DNA from: M3 sp045133615
GTDB lineage: Bacteria; Bacteroidota; Bacteroidia; Bacteroidales; Muribaculaceae
DNA length: 64,000 nucleotides
NCBI GenBank assembly: GCA_045133615.1
Contig: JBGUUQ010000028.1
Location: 31,619 to 95,618, forward strand
Reading direction: 5' to 3'
Shown here: positions 55,471 to 63,987 of the stretch, piece by piece
Numbering within the stretch: the first letter of the stretch is position 1
How the letters are laid out: each line of letters begins with the position of its first letter
Position numbers and translations under genes: made by a program
The notes under the pieces: generated by a model
Seen by the model: the letters and a program-made list of their open reading frames with translations, nothing else
Told to the model about the DNA's origin: nothing
Database searches by the model: none

Positions 55471-55971
55471 TCAACGACTTAATTGAGCGGCTTCAAGAAG
55501 ATAGGGATATGGCTCTTTAAGAACAATGCGGCTATCCGCCTCTAATTCTCGAAGCAAAAACGTCGCCTCCTCTTTACTGTCAAAACTGCCGACTACCACA
55601 TAATATACCGGGTCACTTGTCTGCAACAAAAATGCCTTATAACCATTGTCTTGCAAACGATGCATCATAGCTTTGGCATTAAATGACTGATGAAACTTAT
55701 TTGCCACAACGCTATATCGTTTCAATTGTGAAGCATCTCCGTAACTCGGAACAACCGATACGTTCTGTGTCATCATGCGCACACTTTCGCCATTCACGTC
55801 CACAGTCAAAGGACGAGCCTCCTGACGTATTTTGTCATACACCGTCGAGTCAAGACCTGCTCGTTCTTTCTGTTGTGCAATCTCATACGCCTGACGATAA
55901 TTGTTTTCATTTGTCTTACACCCAACAAGCGCAATCAACGACAATATCGGTAACAATATTTTCTTATTCAT
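55471..55971 (-). CDS. SPOR domain lipoprotein
   Basis: A 166-residue lipoprotein (C18 in LVGCKTN) with a C-terminal SPOR domain (about 83-160, YSVVANKFHQSFNAKAMMHRL, YYVVVGSFDSKEEA), which binds peptidoglycan stripped of stem peptides at division sites. It is the last gene of the operon that starts with the six-hairpin glycosidase, 4 bp after the phosphodiesterase gene. Confidence 0.9.
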   Translation of the reverse strand: MNKKILLPILSLIALVGCKTNENNYRQAYEIAQQKERAGLDSTVYDKIRQEARPLTVDVNGESVRMMTQNVSVVPSYGDASQLKRYSVVANKFHQSFNAKAMMHRLQDNGYKAFLLQTSDPVYYVVVGSFDSKEEATFLLRELEADSRIVLKEPYPYLLEAAQLSR

Positions 55972-55975
55972 AATA

Positions 55976-56491
55976 TTATAGTTGATTATCTATCTTCTTC
56001 TTTCCGAGTTCGATTACTTCGAGGTCCCGCATATTGCCATTGTCGATGACAAGGCGTATAAGTGTACGTTCCTTTTGCCAGCCGTGGTAACCGGCCGCAC
56101 CCGGATTGATATGAAGTAAATTTAGCTCCTTATCCCACATCACTTTGAGAATATGGCTATGTCCCGTTATCATGAGATTGATGCCCGACTGACGAAGCAT
56201 CTGTTTCACACCGGGAGCATACCGACCGAGATAACCTCCGATATGGGTCATCCATACACGTACGCCTTCAATCTCAAACGTCGCCACTTCACGACAGCGG
56301 CGGCACACTTCTCCATGATCGATATTCCCCGAAACCGCACGCACAACAGGCGCAACCTCTTCGAGGCGACGAATCACATCGATATCGCCCACATCGCCGG
56401 CATGCCATATTTCATCGCAGCCGGCAAAATGTGAGGCAAATCTATCATCCCAACAGGAATGTGTATCGGAAAGAATTCCTATTCGTTTCAC
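55976..56491 (-). CDS. YfcE-type metallophosphoesterase
   Basis: A 171-residue phosphodiesterase. The metal-binding motifs ILSDTHS, HAGDVGD, SGNID, ITGHSH and INPGAA appear in the right order. Members split simple phosphodiesters; the true substrate is unknown. It is 2 bp from the amylase stop, so it is translated from the same mRNA. Confidence 0.92.
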   Translation of the reverse strand: MKRIGILSDTHSCWDDRFASHFAGCDEIWHAGDVGDIDVIRRLEEVAPVVRAVSGNIDHGEVCRRCREVATFEIEGVRVWMTHIGGYLGRYAPGVKQMLRQSGINLMITGHSHILKVMWDKELNLLHINPGAAGYHGWQKERTLIRLVIDNGNMRDLEVIELGKKKIDNQL

Positions 56492-56493
56492 TG

Positions 56494-58341
56494 CTACAGT
56501 GTCTCAAGAATATATATTTTGCGCGGAGCAAAGGTCATCTCATCAGCAATCGTCACCTTCTCTCCGGTGAGCATATCGCGCCATTGCGACCCGATGGGCA
56601 AAATTTCAAGTGTTCGTTCCATCGTACGGGTTATTTCGCTGTCGTTACCATTCATCATCACAACAACGCTTTTATCACCCAAGGTGCGAATATACGTATA
56701 TATCCCGTTTTCAGGCATAAAATGCTTCAGCGAGCCGCGGGCAATTACGTCATTGCCCTTACGCCAATTCAACAATTTTGCGAGGAAATCGAATGCTTCG
56801 TTTTGCTTCGAACTACGGCCTTCAGGCGTAAAAGCATCAATCGTATCTCCGGGGAAACCTCCGGGGACATCACGACGAACATATCCATCGCTACCCTCTT
56901 TTGAACCATACATCAGAAGTTCCGTGCCATAATATATCTGAGGAATACCGCGAGTGGTCAACAGAAACGTCATCGCTTGTTTCCACCACCCAAGATCGTC
57001 CGGTTCCTCAAGCAAAAATCTGTCGGTATCATGATTGTCGAGGAACGTAAGTATCCCCTGCGGATCCGGGAACAGATAATCCAGCGCAAGATGATCATAC
57101 ATCTCATTAAGGCCGGTCAATCTATCGGTTTGAGAACTGAATGCATTGCGAGCCTTAATAGAAAGCACGAAGTCCATTACCGTAGGAAGATTGGTATTTG
57201 CGACCTTGTTTACATACGAATTTTTCTGCCAGAATGCTTCCCCGCCTTCAGTGCCGTACCAACATTCACCCACAATATTGTAACGAGGATATTCCTTCAT
57301 CACAGAAGTAATCCAATCGGCCATCGGCTCCAATGCGGCATAAGGATGAGTGTCCATGCGGATACCGTCGATTTTCGATGATTCAATCCACCATATAGAA
57401 TTTTGGACGAGATATTTCATCAGATGCGGATTGTTCTGATTTAAGTCGGGCATTGACTGCACAAACCATCCGTCGACAGTGCGACGTTTGTCATAATCAC
57501 TCACATAAGGATCGTGAAGCGTCGACAGTCGATAATTAGTCTGCACATATCCGTCGGCAAAATTAAACCAATCTTTCGATGGGCGATCGGTAAACCACGG
57601 ATGATCGCTTCCACAATGGTTGAATATCATATCCATCACCACTTTGATGCCACGCTTATGGCAATCGGCAACAAGTTTCTGCCACTCGTCATTCGTACCG
57701 AAACGCGCGTCGATACGGTAGTAGTCGGTTGTGGCATATCCATGATATGAACCGCCGCGCATATCATTTTCAAGCACTGGATTCACCCATATAGCAGTTA
57801 CACCGAGCTGCTCGATATAATCAAGATGATCATTTATTCCCTTGATGTCTCCACCATGGCGTCCATTATGATTGGCACGATTTACCGGAGTGTTATGACG
57901 CAGAGACGCTACGTTGTTATTTTCGGGATTTCCATCGGCAAAACGGTCGGGCATAATCAGATAGAGCACATCCGAAGCATCAAACCCGACATAGTCTTCG
58001 GGAGCACGGTCGCGAGCCTTCAACTGATATGGCACATCCTTTTTCTTTCCATCTTTCTTAAAAGAGATTTTCATCTCTCCCGCTTTGGCTCCATCAGTCA
58101 CCACTAAATAAAGGAACTGATAGTTGGGGCTGTCGAGACGAGCCACATCCACCAACTCCACTCCCGGATAATCGACCGATACTTGCGCATCCCTAATACC
58201 GGGACCTTGCACCATCACTTGGAGAGTATCCTGTTCCATTCCAACCCACCAATAAGGCGGGTCAATTTTTGCCACATCAGGGGCAGCCGTCGCCATAAGC
58301 GAAGCGACTGCCATAGATGCGAATATTATTGCTTTCTTCAT
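56494..58341 (-). CDS. GH13 alpha-amylase/neopullulanase, exported
   Basis: A 615-residue exported enzyme (signal peptide about 1-19) that should cut alpha-1,4 bonds of starch, glycogen or cyclodextrins in the periplasm, like SusA. An N-terminal immunoglobulin-like domain (about 25-110) precedes the TIM barrel. Nucleophile D330 (DGIRMD), acid/base E359 (NIVGECW) and D438 (DNHD) are all present, and MDMIFNHCG is region I. No susCD pair for starch is nearby. It is 8 bp after the six-hairpin glycosidase gene. Confidence 0.93.
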   Translation of the reverse strand: MKKAIIFASMAVASLMATAAPDVAKIDPPYWWVGMEQDTLQVMVQGPGIRDAQVSVDYPGVELVDVARLDSPNYQFLYLVVTDGAKAGEMKISFKKDGKKKDVPYQLKARDRAPEDYVGFDASDVLYLIMPDRFADGNPENNNVASLRHNTPVNRANHNGRHGGDIKGINDHLDYIEQLGVTAIWVNPVLENDMRGGSYHGYATTDYYRIDARFGTNDEWQKLVADCHKRGIKVVMDMIFNHCGSDHPWFTDRPSKDWFNFADGYVQTNYRLSTLHDPYVSDYDKRRTVDGWFVQSMPDLNQNNPHLMKYLVQNSIWWIESSKIDGIRMDTHPYAALEPMADWITSVMKEYPRYNIVGECWYGTEGGEAFWQKNSYVNKVANTNLPTVMDFVLSIKARNAFSSQTDRLTGLNEMYDHLALDYLFPDPQGILTFLDNHDTDRFLLEEPDDLGWWKQAMTFLLTTRGIPQIYYGTELLMYGSKEGSDGYVRRDVPGGFPGDTIDAFTPEGRSSKQNEAFDFLAKLLNWRKGNDVIARGSLKHFMPENGIYTYIRTLGDKSVVVMMNGNDSEITRTMERTLEILPIGSQWRDMLTGEKVTIADEMTFAPRKIYILETL

Positions 58342-58349
58342 TCTTTTTT

Positions 58350-61049
58350 CTATTTCTTAATAATACGAATATAATCTATGAGTGCAGTATTGACATCCTC
58401 ATTCATGTTCACATTTTGAGGCACCAAATAGTCAATGCTTACCACATTGTGTCCTTTCTTAAGCTCTACGGCAAGCATATTGCTAAATCCGGTAGACAGC
58501 CATTCGTCAATACCTCGTTGCGGCATCACCAACGAACCGGCATACGCACCATTGACCATAAGCGAACGAATAGCGCATTTATTTTCCGTATTAATAGGTC
58601 CGGAGCCATTGGCATAACGCACGTCGACAAAATATGTTCCTTCAACCGAGGCTTCTACCGCAAACTCAAGGTGAGTATTTTTCGTACGAGTAATCTCAAC
58701 AAAGCGAGCCGCTTTTTCCTTATCCTTAATAAGCATCGTTCCGGATTGTGCCGCAGATTCAGCCTGTATCATCATGAGCGACCCTTCAGGGATATATTCA
58801 TATGGTTTCATTGTAAATCCGCTCCATTTTTCTGCTTCAACCGGAACAAAATCGACTAAAGTATAATTTTTCACATCGGCAAGATTGAAATCCGACGTAC
58901 CAATCTGTCCGTCAAACACACCATTCAAATAAACGTTATAGCTAATACCGGCTTTATTGTTTTCAATTACAGCCTTATGCGAATTGGTCCATGACACAAT
59001 AGGAGTTGACGGCATCCACGCCTGCTCGATTCGATTGACACCTTGCTTCGGCACCTTATTGTCGGCCATCGTGATTACAATTAAATGCGGTCCGGATTCT
59101 GTAGCCGGGAAGAAATATTCATCTTTTTCAACGCCATCAATAGAGAATGACTTGATTTCACTTCCCACTCCTTTGACTACTATATCGAGCACGGCATCAC
59201 GATAACGGAAACCGGCAATAGTCTTGTCGCCCGACAATGCAGCGGGGACAAACGGGTTGAATGAAATGCCGTCTGCCGTAAATTCCATACCCGCAATCAC
59301 ACGATATATCATTGCTGCACTACCGGTCGCACTCCATAACTGAGCATCCGAGTTCACAGCCGTTCCGCGATAGTCACCGTTTGATGAAACGAACAACTCT
59401 TTGTGAGTACCGAACAATGCTGCCGACCGATAAATTGCGCCAAGTCCTTCGGTAAACGCCTCCATGTTCTTCACCTTAGCTGCTGCCAAATTCCAATAAG
59501 CCTGCACAAACGGCCATACGGCGTCATTGTGGTACGGCTTGATGTCGGGCATTTGCGGAAACACCGACGACGTTCCGTAATAGTTCACCGGCGTTTTTGC
59601 GATGATTGATTTCGCCATATCGTCGTTGGCTACACCGAAAATCACACTGAGAGCCTGACCGAGATTATCGACCGCCTGCGACTGAATCGGATATATTCCA
59701 CCATAAAGGTACTCGCTATAATAGCCTAAGTTGGGAATCCACAGATTACTGTTGATAGATTCGCCAAGCGTTGTCGCCATTTTTTCATATTCGGCTTTTT
59801 GCTCCTCATCGCCAAGTGCGGCAGCCATCTGGCTCATAATATCGAATGTTTCGGCAAACACTACATTTGTACCGAGACACATCGATTCATAAATATCTTT
59901 AGGTTGCATCCACTTAGGATAAGTCTGTTCGCGCCAGTCGAGATAACTCTGCTCGCCATGCATCATCTTGTGATTGGCATTCCACACCACAGCCATATCA
60001 TCGGCAAGAGTGTTTTTAATGATTTCATACGCCTCTTTAAGCCATGCTTGGTCGCCGGTCACTTTATAAATTTCCCATGCTGCAATAGTCCACACCACAC
60101 GGTCGGACGACACCGGCCATGAACCTCCGGTACCGGTATCCTGCACGATACGGTCATTTTTCACCTTTGCACGCAGACTGTTCATCGAGCGTTGAGGGTC
60201 GAGATATGCAAGTGCAAGATATATGGAGTATGACACATCGCGAGTCCACACCCCATCCCATGCCGCTCCGGCACGATAAGTATCGTCGGGACGAATATCG
60301 CTCACGATGTCGGCGATTGCCATATTGTGGATAGCGTCGACAAGCATCTGCTGCGATGCATAAGTCGGGAAGCGGGAATCGATGGAGTCGATTTTCCATC
60401 CGGTCGGATCCGACGGACGGTCGGTTGTCGGGTTCATCGTCACTGTTGCCTCAAAAATGCCGTCACCTCTGTCGACAAACTTTCTATCATGCTTGCCATA
60501 GAGATTTTCAAAGTCCCAAGTAAGAGGTTCCACACTGCCGGCAATCCACAATCCTTTGAAATCATCGCGATAGATTGTGTCGTTTGTTTCAGTAACAAAA
60601 ATTCCCTTTTCTGCAAACGATTTCAGCATCGGACGCATATCTACACGTATTGTCCATTGGGTATCGTTGGCAAGAGTGTCTCCTTTGGCTGTCTTGTCAA
60701 GTTGAGTTTCCGCCTCCAGCACTTCTCCGAACGAATATAGTATCTCGTCTCCGCCAATCAGTGCCGTATGACTTTGACCGAGAGGCAACTCATTATCGCG
60801 ACTATTCAGTGAAAAGCGAAACTTCACTTTCGTCGACACCACCGACGACTCCGGACTCTTATAGTTCGTCACTATTTCAGTCGGGCTTACAGCCGTAGCT
60901 GTAAAATCACCTTGTTCCACACGGTCGGTATAGACCGTATATTGCTCCGACGAAGAGATTATATCTGTCTCTCCGACTTTTTGCGTACATGCCGCACCGG
61001 CTAAAGCGATAACAGCTGCGCCACCGATAATTACAGGGATATTTTTCAT
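58350..61049 (-). CDS. Six-hairpin glycosidase with C-terminal CBM35-like domain
   Basis: An 899-residue exported protein, possibly a lipoprotein (C21 in AGAACTQ, weak lipobox). An N-terminal beta domain (about 30-240) is followed by an (alpha/alpha)6 barrel (about 245-610; WDGVWTRDVSYSIYLALAYL, GSWPVSSDRVVWTIAAWEIY, HNDAVWPFVQAYWNLA), a beta domain, and a CBM35/6-like sandwich at the end (about 755-895). The barrel resembles MGH-type or debranching-type enzymes; I cannot fix the GH family. Being first in the operon with the GH13, it probably acts on alpha-glucans. A -7 element lies at 61093-61100. Confidence 0.7.
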   Translation of the reverse strand: MKNIPVIIGGAAVIALAGAACTQKVGETDIISSSEQYTVYTDRVEQGDFTATAVSPTEIVTNYKSPESSVVSTKVKFRFSLNSRDNELPLGQSHTALIGGDEILYSFGEVLEAETQLDKTAKGDTLANDTQWTIRVDMRPMLKSFAEKGIFVTETNDTIYRDDFKGLWIAGSVEPLTWDFENLYGKHDRKFVDRGDGIFEATVTMNPTTDRPSDPTGWKIDSIDSRFPTYASQQMLVDAIHNMAIADIVSDIRPDDTYRAGAAWDGVWTRDVSYSIYLALAYLDPQRSMNSLRAKVKNDRIVQDTGTGGSWPVSSDRVVWTIAAWEIYKVTGDQAWLKEAYEIIKNTLADDMAVVWNANHKMMHGEQSYLDWREQTYPKWMQPKDIYESMCLGTNVVFAETFDIMSQMAAALGDEEQKAEYEKMATTLGESINSNLWIPNLGYYSEYLYGGIYPIQSQAVDNLGQALSVIFGVANDDMAKSIIAKTPVNYYGTSSVFPQMPDIKPYHNDAVWPFVQAYWNLAAAKVKNMEAFTEGLGAIYRSAALFGTHKELFVSSNGDYRGTAVNSDAQLWSATGSAAMIYRVIAGMEFTADGISFNPFVPAALSGDKTIAGFRYRDAVLDIVVKGVGSEIKSFSIDGVEKDEYFFPATESGPHLIVITMADNKVPKQGVNRIEQAWMPSTPIVSWTNSHKAVIENNKAGISYNVYLNGVFDGQIGTSDFNLADVKNYTLVDFVPVEAEKWSGFTMKPYEYIPEGSLMMIQAESAAQSGTMLIKDKEKAARFVEITRTKNTHLEFAVEASVEGTYFVDVRYANGSGPINTENKCAIRSLMVNGAYAGSLVMPQRGIDEWLSTGFSNMLAVELKKGHNVVSIDYLVPQNVNMNEDVNTALIDYIRIIKK

Positions 61050-61092
61050 GATGTGTATGGGTTTATTTTATTTAGTTTGTTCTTTCTATTCA

Positions 61093-61100
61093 CAAAGATA
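61093..61100 (-). promoter_or_regulatory. Promoter of the alpha-glucan operon (-7 element)
   Basis: TATCTTTG on the minus strand, 43 bp before the start codon at 61049. Confidence 0.7.
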
Positions 61101-61164
61101 CTATTTTCACCCGACATTCCCGATTTTAGCAACTATTTTCAACATATGTTCGCGAAATTTTCGG

Positions 61165-61172
61165 TAACTTTG
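61165..61172 (+). promoter_or_regulatory. Promoter of the NfnAB-like genes (-7 element)
   Basis: TAACTTTG followed by CG, 40 bp before the ATG at 61213. Confidence 0.75.
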
Positions 61173-61212
61173 CGCATCTCAATATTTGATAATTATCAAT
61201 TCATCACAATCT

Positions 61213-61995
61213 ATGAACAAGATAGTCGAAAAGGAACACTTCTCCGAGAAAGTTGTAAAACTCGTGGTTGAGGCTCCAATGATTGCCTGCTCTCGCAAAC
61301 CGGGACACTTTGTCATTGTGCGCGTGGGAGAAAAAGGCGAACGAATTCCGTTGACAATTGCCGATGCCGACATCGAACGTGGCACTATCACGCTCGTCGT
61401 ACAAGAGGTAGGTCTCTCGTCAGGGAAAATTTGTGCACTTGAAGTAGGCGAATTCCTCACCGACGTGGTAGGTCCGCTTGGTCAGGCAACAAAAATAGAA
61501 AAAGTAGGCACAGTCGTATGTTGTGGCGGTGGTGTAGGCGTTGCTCCACTACTCCCCATCATCAAAGCGATGAAACAAGCCGGCAACCGCGTAGTCACGG
61601 TACTCGCTGCACGCACTAAGGATCTCATAATTCTCGAAGAGCAAGTAAGTGCATACTCCGATGAAGTCATCATCATGACCGACGATGGTTCATATGGGAC
61701 AAAAGGACTCGTAACCAATGGCGTGGAGAGCGTAATACAGCGCGAAAAAGTCGATATGGTTGTCACCATTGGCCCTGCAATCATGATGAAATTCGTAGCA
61801 CTGCTCACCAAGAAATATGAAGTCCCCACTATCTGTTCGCTTAACACCATCATGGTCGACGGCACAGGTATGTGTGGTGCATGTCGCATCACCGTCGGAG
61901 GCAAAACCCGCTTTGTCTGCATTGACGGTCCTGAATTTGACGCCCACGAAGTCGATTTCGATGAAATGCTCATGCGTCTGCGTTCCTACAATTAA
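61213..61995 (+). CDS. FAD/NAD-binding subunit, NfnA/SudB-like
   Basis: A 260-residue ferredoxin reductase-type flavoprotein. The ATG at 61213 (MNKIVEKEHFSEKVV) fits the family. It has an FAD-binding barrel (RIPLTIAD), a NAD-binding part (VVCCGGGVGVAPLLPI) and a C-terminal [2Fe-2S] cysteine set (GTGMCGACRI ... FVCIDGPEF). It pairs with the next gene, 27 bp downstream. Such pairs are NADH-dependent ferredoxin:NADP oxidoreductase (NfnAB) or sulfide dehydrogenase-like complexes, and move electrons between NADH, NADPH and ferredoxin. Confidence 0.88.
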   Translation: MNKIVEKEHFSEKVVKLVVEAPMIACSRKPGHFVIVRVGEKGERIPLTIADADIERGTITLVVQEVGLSSGKICALEVGEFLTDVVGPLGQATKIEKVGTVVCCGGGVGVAPLLPIIKAMKQAGNRVVTVLAARTKDLIILEEQVSAYSDEVIIMTDDGSYGTKGLVTNGVESVIQREKVDMVVTIGPAIMMKFVALLTKKYEVPTICSLNTIMVDGTGMCGACRITVGGKTRFVCIDGPEFDAHEVDFDEMLMRLRSYN

Positions 61996-62022
61996 TTCTT
62001 CATTCCAAAGCTATCAATCTTT

Positions 62023-63489
62023 ATGAGCGAAAATATCAATACATCAGCACCTCGCGATGCTCAATGGCGCGAAGAGCTACGCAAAGCCACATCGGCGAAA
62101 GAACGCACATCGATACCCCGCGTCAAGATGCCGGAACTTGATGCCGCTTATCGCATCACTTGCAACGAGGAAGTAAACCAAGGTCTTAACGCCGAGCAAG
62201 CCGTTGTGGAAGCTCGTCGTTGCATGGACTGCCCCGACCCGCAATGCGTCACCGGCTGCCCGGTCAACATCAACATTCCCGGATTCATCAAAAACATAGA
62301 GCGTGGAGACTTCCACGCAGCAGCCGTCGTGCTCAAAGAGACGTCGGCTCTTCCTGCCGTATGCGGTCGCGTATGTCCTCAAGAAAAGCAGTGCGAAAGC
62401 CGTTGCGTCTACTTGAAGATGAAAAAGCCCGCAGTGGCAATCGGCTATCTCGAACGTTTCGCTGCCGATACAGAACGCATAAGCGGCACCGCTTCAACTC
62501 CCGCAATGGCTCCGAACAACGGCATCAAAGTAGCCGTTGTCGGCTCAGGTCCTGCCGGACTTTCATTTGCCGGCGATATGGCTAAACGAGGCTACGATGT
62601 CACTGTATTTGAGGCGCTCCACCAAATTGGCGGAGTACTAAAATACGGCATCCCCGAATTTCGTTTGCCCAATGCCGTTGTGGATGTCGAAATCGACGGA
62701 TTGCGCAACATGGGCGTAAAGTTTGAAAAAAATTGTATCATCGGAAAGACACTCTCCTACGACGATCTTCACGATATGGACTTCAAAGGAATCTTCGTTG
62801 CATCGGGTGCAGGATTACCCCGATTCATGAACATCCCCGGTGAGAATCTGATAGGCGTAATGTCGTCAAACGAATATCTCACCCGCGTCAACCTCATGGA
62901 GGCGGGACGAGCAGGCGACACCCCAATTCTCAAAGGCAAAAACGTTGCAGTAATCGGCGGCGGAAACACCGCTATGGACTCCGTGCGTACAGCCCGCCGA
63001 ATGGGCGCCGAACGAGTGATGCTTATCTATCGCCGCAGCGAAGCCGAGATGCCCGCACGCCTCGAAGAGGTAAAGCACGCAAAAGAGGAAGGGGTGGAAT
63101 TCCTTACGCTCCACAATCCGCTTGAATATCGAGGTGACGAAAAAGGCCGTGTAACCACTATGCTTGTCCAAAAGATGGAACTCGGCGAACCAGATGCCTC
63201 CGGTCGCCGTTCACCCGTAGCCATCGAAGGTGCAGTAGAAGAAATTCCGGTTGACGTCGTAATAGTAAGCGTCGGAGTATCCCCCAACCCTCTTATCCCC
63301 AATGCAATTCCTTCACTCGAAGTGTCACGTCGCGGCACTATCGTAGTCGATGAAGCTACTATGCGTTCGTCGCTCGACGATATTTATGCCGGGGGCGACA
63401 TTGTGCGTGGTGGAGCTACCGTAATCCTCGCAATGGGCGATGGACGCCGTGCAGCAGCCAATATGGCAGCAGCTCTCGATAACAAATAG
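62023..63489 (+). CDS. gltA: NADPH-dependent glutamate synthase small-subunit-like protein (NfnB/GltA type)
   Basis: A 488-residue iron-sulfur flavoprotein. N-terminal [4Fe-4S] cysteines appear in CMDCPDPQCVTGCPVNI and CGRVCPQEKQCESRC, followed by two dinucleotide-binding domains (VAVVGSGPAGLSFA; VAVIGGGNTAMDSVRTARRMG). No glutamate synthase large subunit is nearby, so with the preceding gene it is better seen as an NfnAB-like transhydrogenase than as part of ammonia assimilation. Database names usually remain glutamate synthase. Confidence 0.88.
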   Translation: MSENINTSAPRDAQWREELRKATSAKERTSIPRVKMPELDAAYRITCNEEVNQGLNAEQAVVEARRCMDCPDPQCVTGCPVNINIPGFIKNIERGDFHAAAVVLKETSALPAVCGRVCPQEKQCESRCVYLKMKKPAVAIGYLERFAADTERISGTASTPAMAPNNGIKVAVVGSGPAGLSFAGDMAKRGYDVTVFEALHQIGGVLKYGIPEFRLPNAVVDVEIDGLRNMGVKFEKNCIIGKTLSYDDLHDMDFKGIFVASGAGLPRFMNIPGENLIGVMSSNEYLTRVNLMEAGRAGDTPILKGKNVAVIGGGNTAMDSVRTARRMGAERVMLIYRRSEAEMPARLEEVKHAKEEGVEFLTLHNPLEYRGDEKGRVTTMLVQKMELGEPDASGRRSPVAIEGAVEEIPVDVVIVSVGVSPNPLIPNAIPSLEVSRRGTIVVDEATMRSSLDDIYAGGDIVRGGATVILAMGDGRRAAANMAAALDNK

Positions 63490-63513
63490 ACCATACTCCA
63501 ATATTATCCTACT

Positions 63514-63548
63514 AAGAAATGGGCTGTGCTTGGCATAGCCCATTTCTT
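63514..63548 (+). terminator. Terminator after the gltA-like gene
   Basis: AAGAAATGGGCT and AGCCCATTTCTT form a 12-bp stem, extended by TGC/GCA inside. The T run after it is short. Confidence 0.8.
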
Positions 63549-63611
63549 ATATTACCCTAATAAAATAAGCGAAATTTTCGGGATAAACGTCCTATTTTCG
63601 CTGATTATTAC

Positions 63612-63619
63612 TAACTTTG
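63612..63619 (+). promoter_or_regulatory. Promoter of the structured RNA candidate (-7 element)
   Basis: TAACTTTG fits TAnnTTTG; transcription would begin near 63626, just before the first helix of the RNA. Confidence 0.7.
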
Positions 63620-63625
63620 CAATCG

Positions 63626-63905
63626 GACATCCACGCCATCGAGCCGTTAAGAGTAACGGAGGTGGGGAGGTCTGTACATAAGAAAGCGTATATTGACGCT
63701 TATTCTTGGCTATCTGAAATGTGGAAGTTTTAGACACCCGGTCAGGAATAGAGCAACGATACGCGCCAAGGGTATGTAATTACCTATCTACTCATTTTAG
63801 GCGGTATGCCTGAGATGAGTTACGGTATATACATATTGGCGTGGAGTCTCGTTGCCGGTTCTACTGGGTAAGGCGACTTCCACAGCCTCGGATAGCGGGA
63901 TAGGC
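63626..63905 (+). ncRNA. Unidentified rod-shaped structured RNA (candidate)
   Basis: No protein is credible here, but the sequence folds very well. Two hairpins come first (63644-63659, CCGTTA/TAACGG; 63684-63701, AAGCGT/ACGCTT). Then ten nested helices form one rod: 63709-63714 with 63891-63896, 63721-63728 with 63876-63883, 63736-63741 with 63864-63869, 63749-63752 with 63860-63863, 63753-63759 with 63849-63855, 63764-63769 with 63836-63841, 63773-63777 with 63831-63835, 63781-63784 with 63824-63827, 63790-63795 with 63815-63820, 63799-63802 with 63808-63811. One G-U pair favours the plus strand. tmRNA, RNase P and SRP motifs are absent. A 6S-like or lineage-specific RNA is possible. The 3' end is uncertain. 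Confidence 0.6.
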
Positions 63906-63930
63906 AACAATACATGTAAATAATAACATG

Positions 63931-63964
63931 AAAGTATACCAAAAAATAATCTAAAAGTATACCA
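63931..63964. repeat. Direct repeat AAAGTATACCA, two copies
   Basis: Copies at 63931-63941 and 63954-63964, 23 bp apart, each with the palindrome GTATAC. They lie just downstream of a minus-strand -7 element (63980-63987) and could be operator sites. Confidence 0.5.
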
Positions 63965-63979
63965 TTTTTCTTCTATTTG

Positions 63980-63987
63980 CAAAGATA
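63980..63987 (-). promoter_or_regulatory. Leftward promoter at the window edge (-7 element)
   Basis: TATCTTTG on the minus strand, followed by C. It would transcribe leftward over 63797-63970, where I see no convincing gene; an antisense transcript of the structured RNA or a short unrecognised product is possible. Confidence 0.45.

Noticed and set aside
63626..63905. Retron-type ncRNA
   Set aside because: The outer ends do not pair as a1/a2 and no reverse transcriptase is in the window; sequence beyond 64000 could change this view.
63626..63905. SRP RNA, based on GGTCAGG ... AGCAAC
   Set aside because: Both pieces lie on the same strand of the rod, and the GGAA tetraloop and symmetric loop of SRP domain IV are missing.
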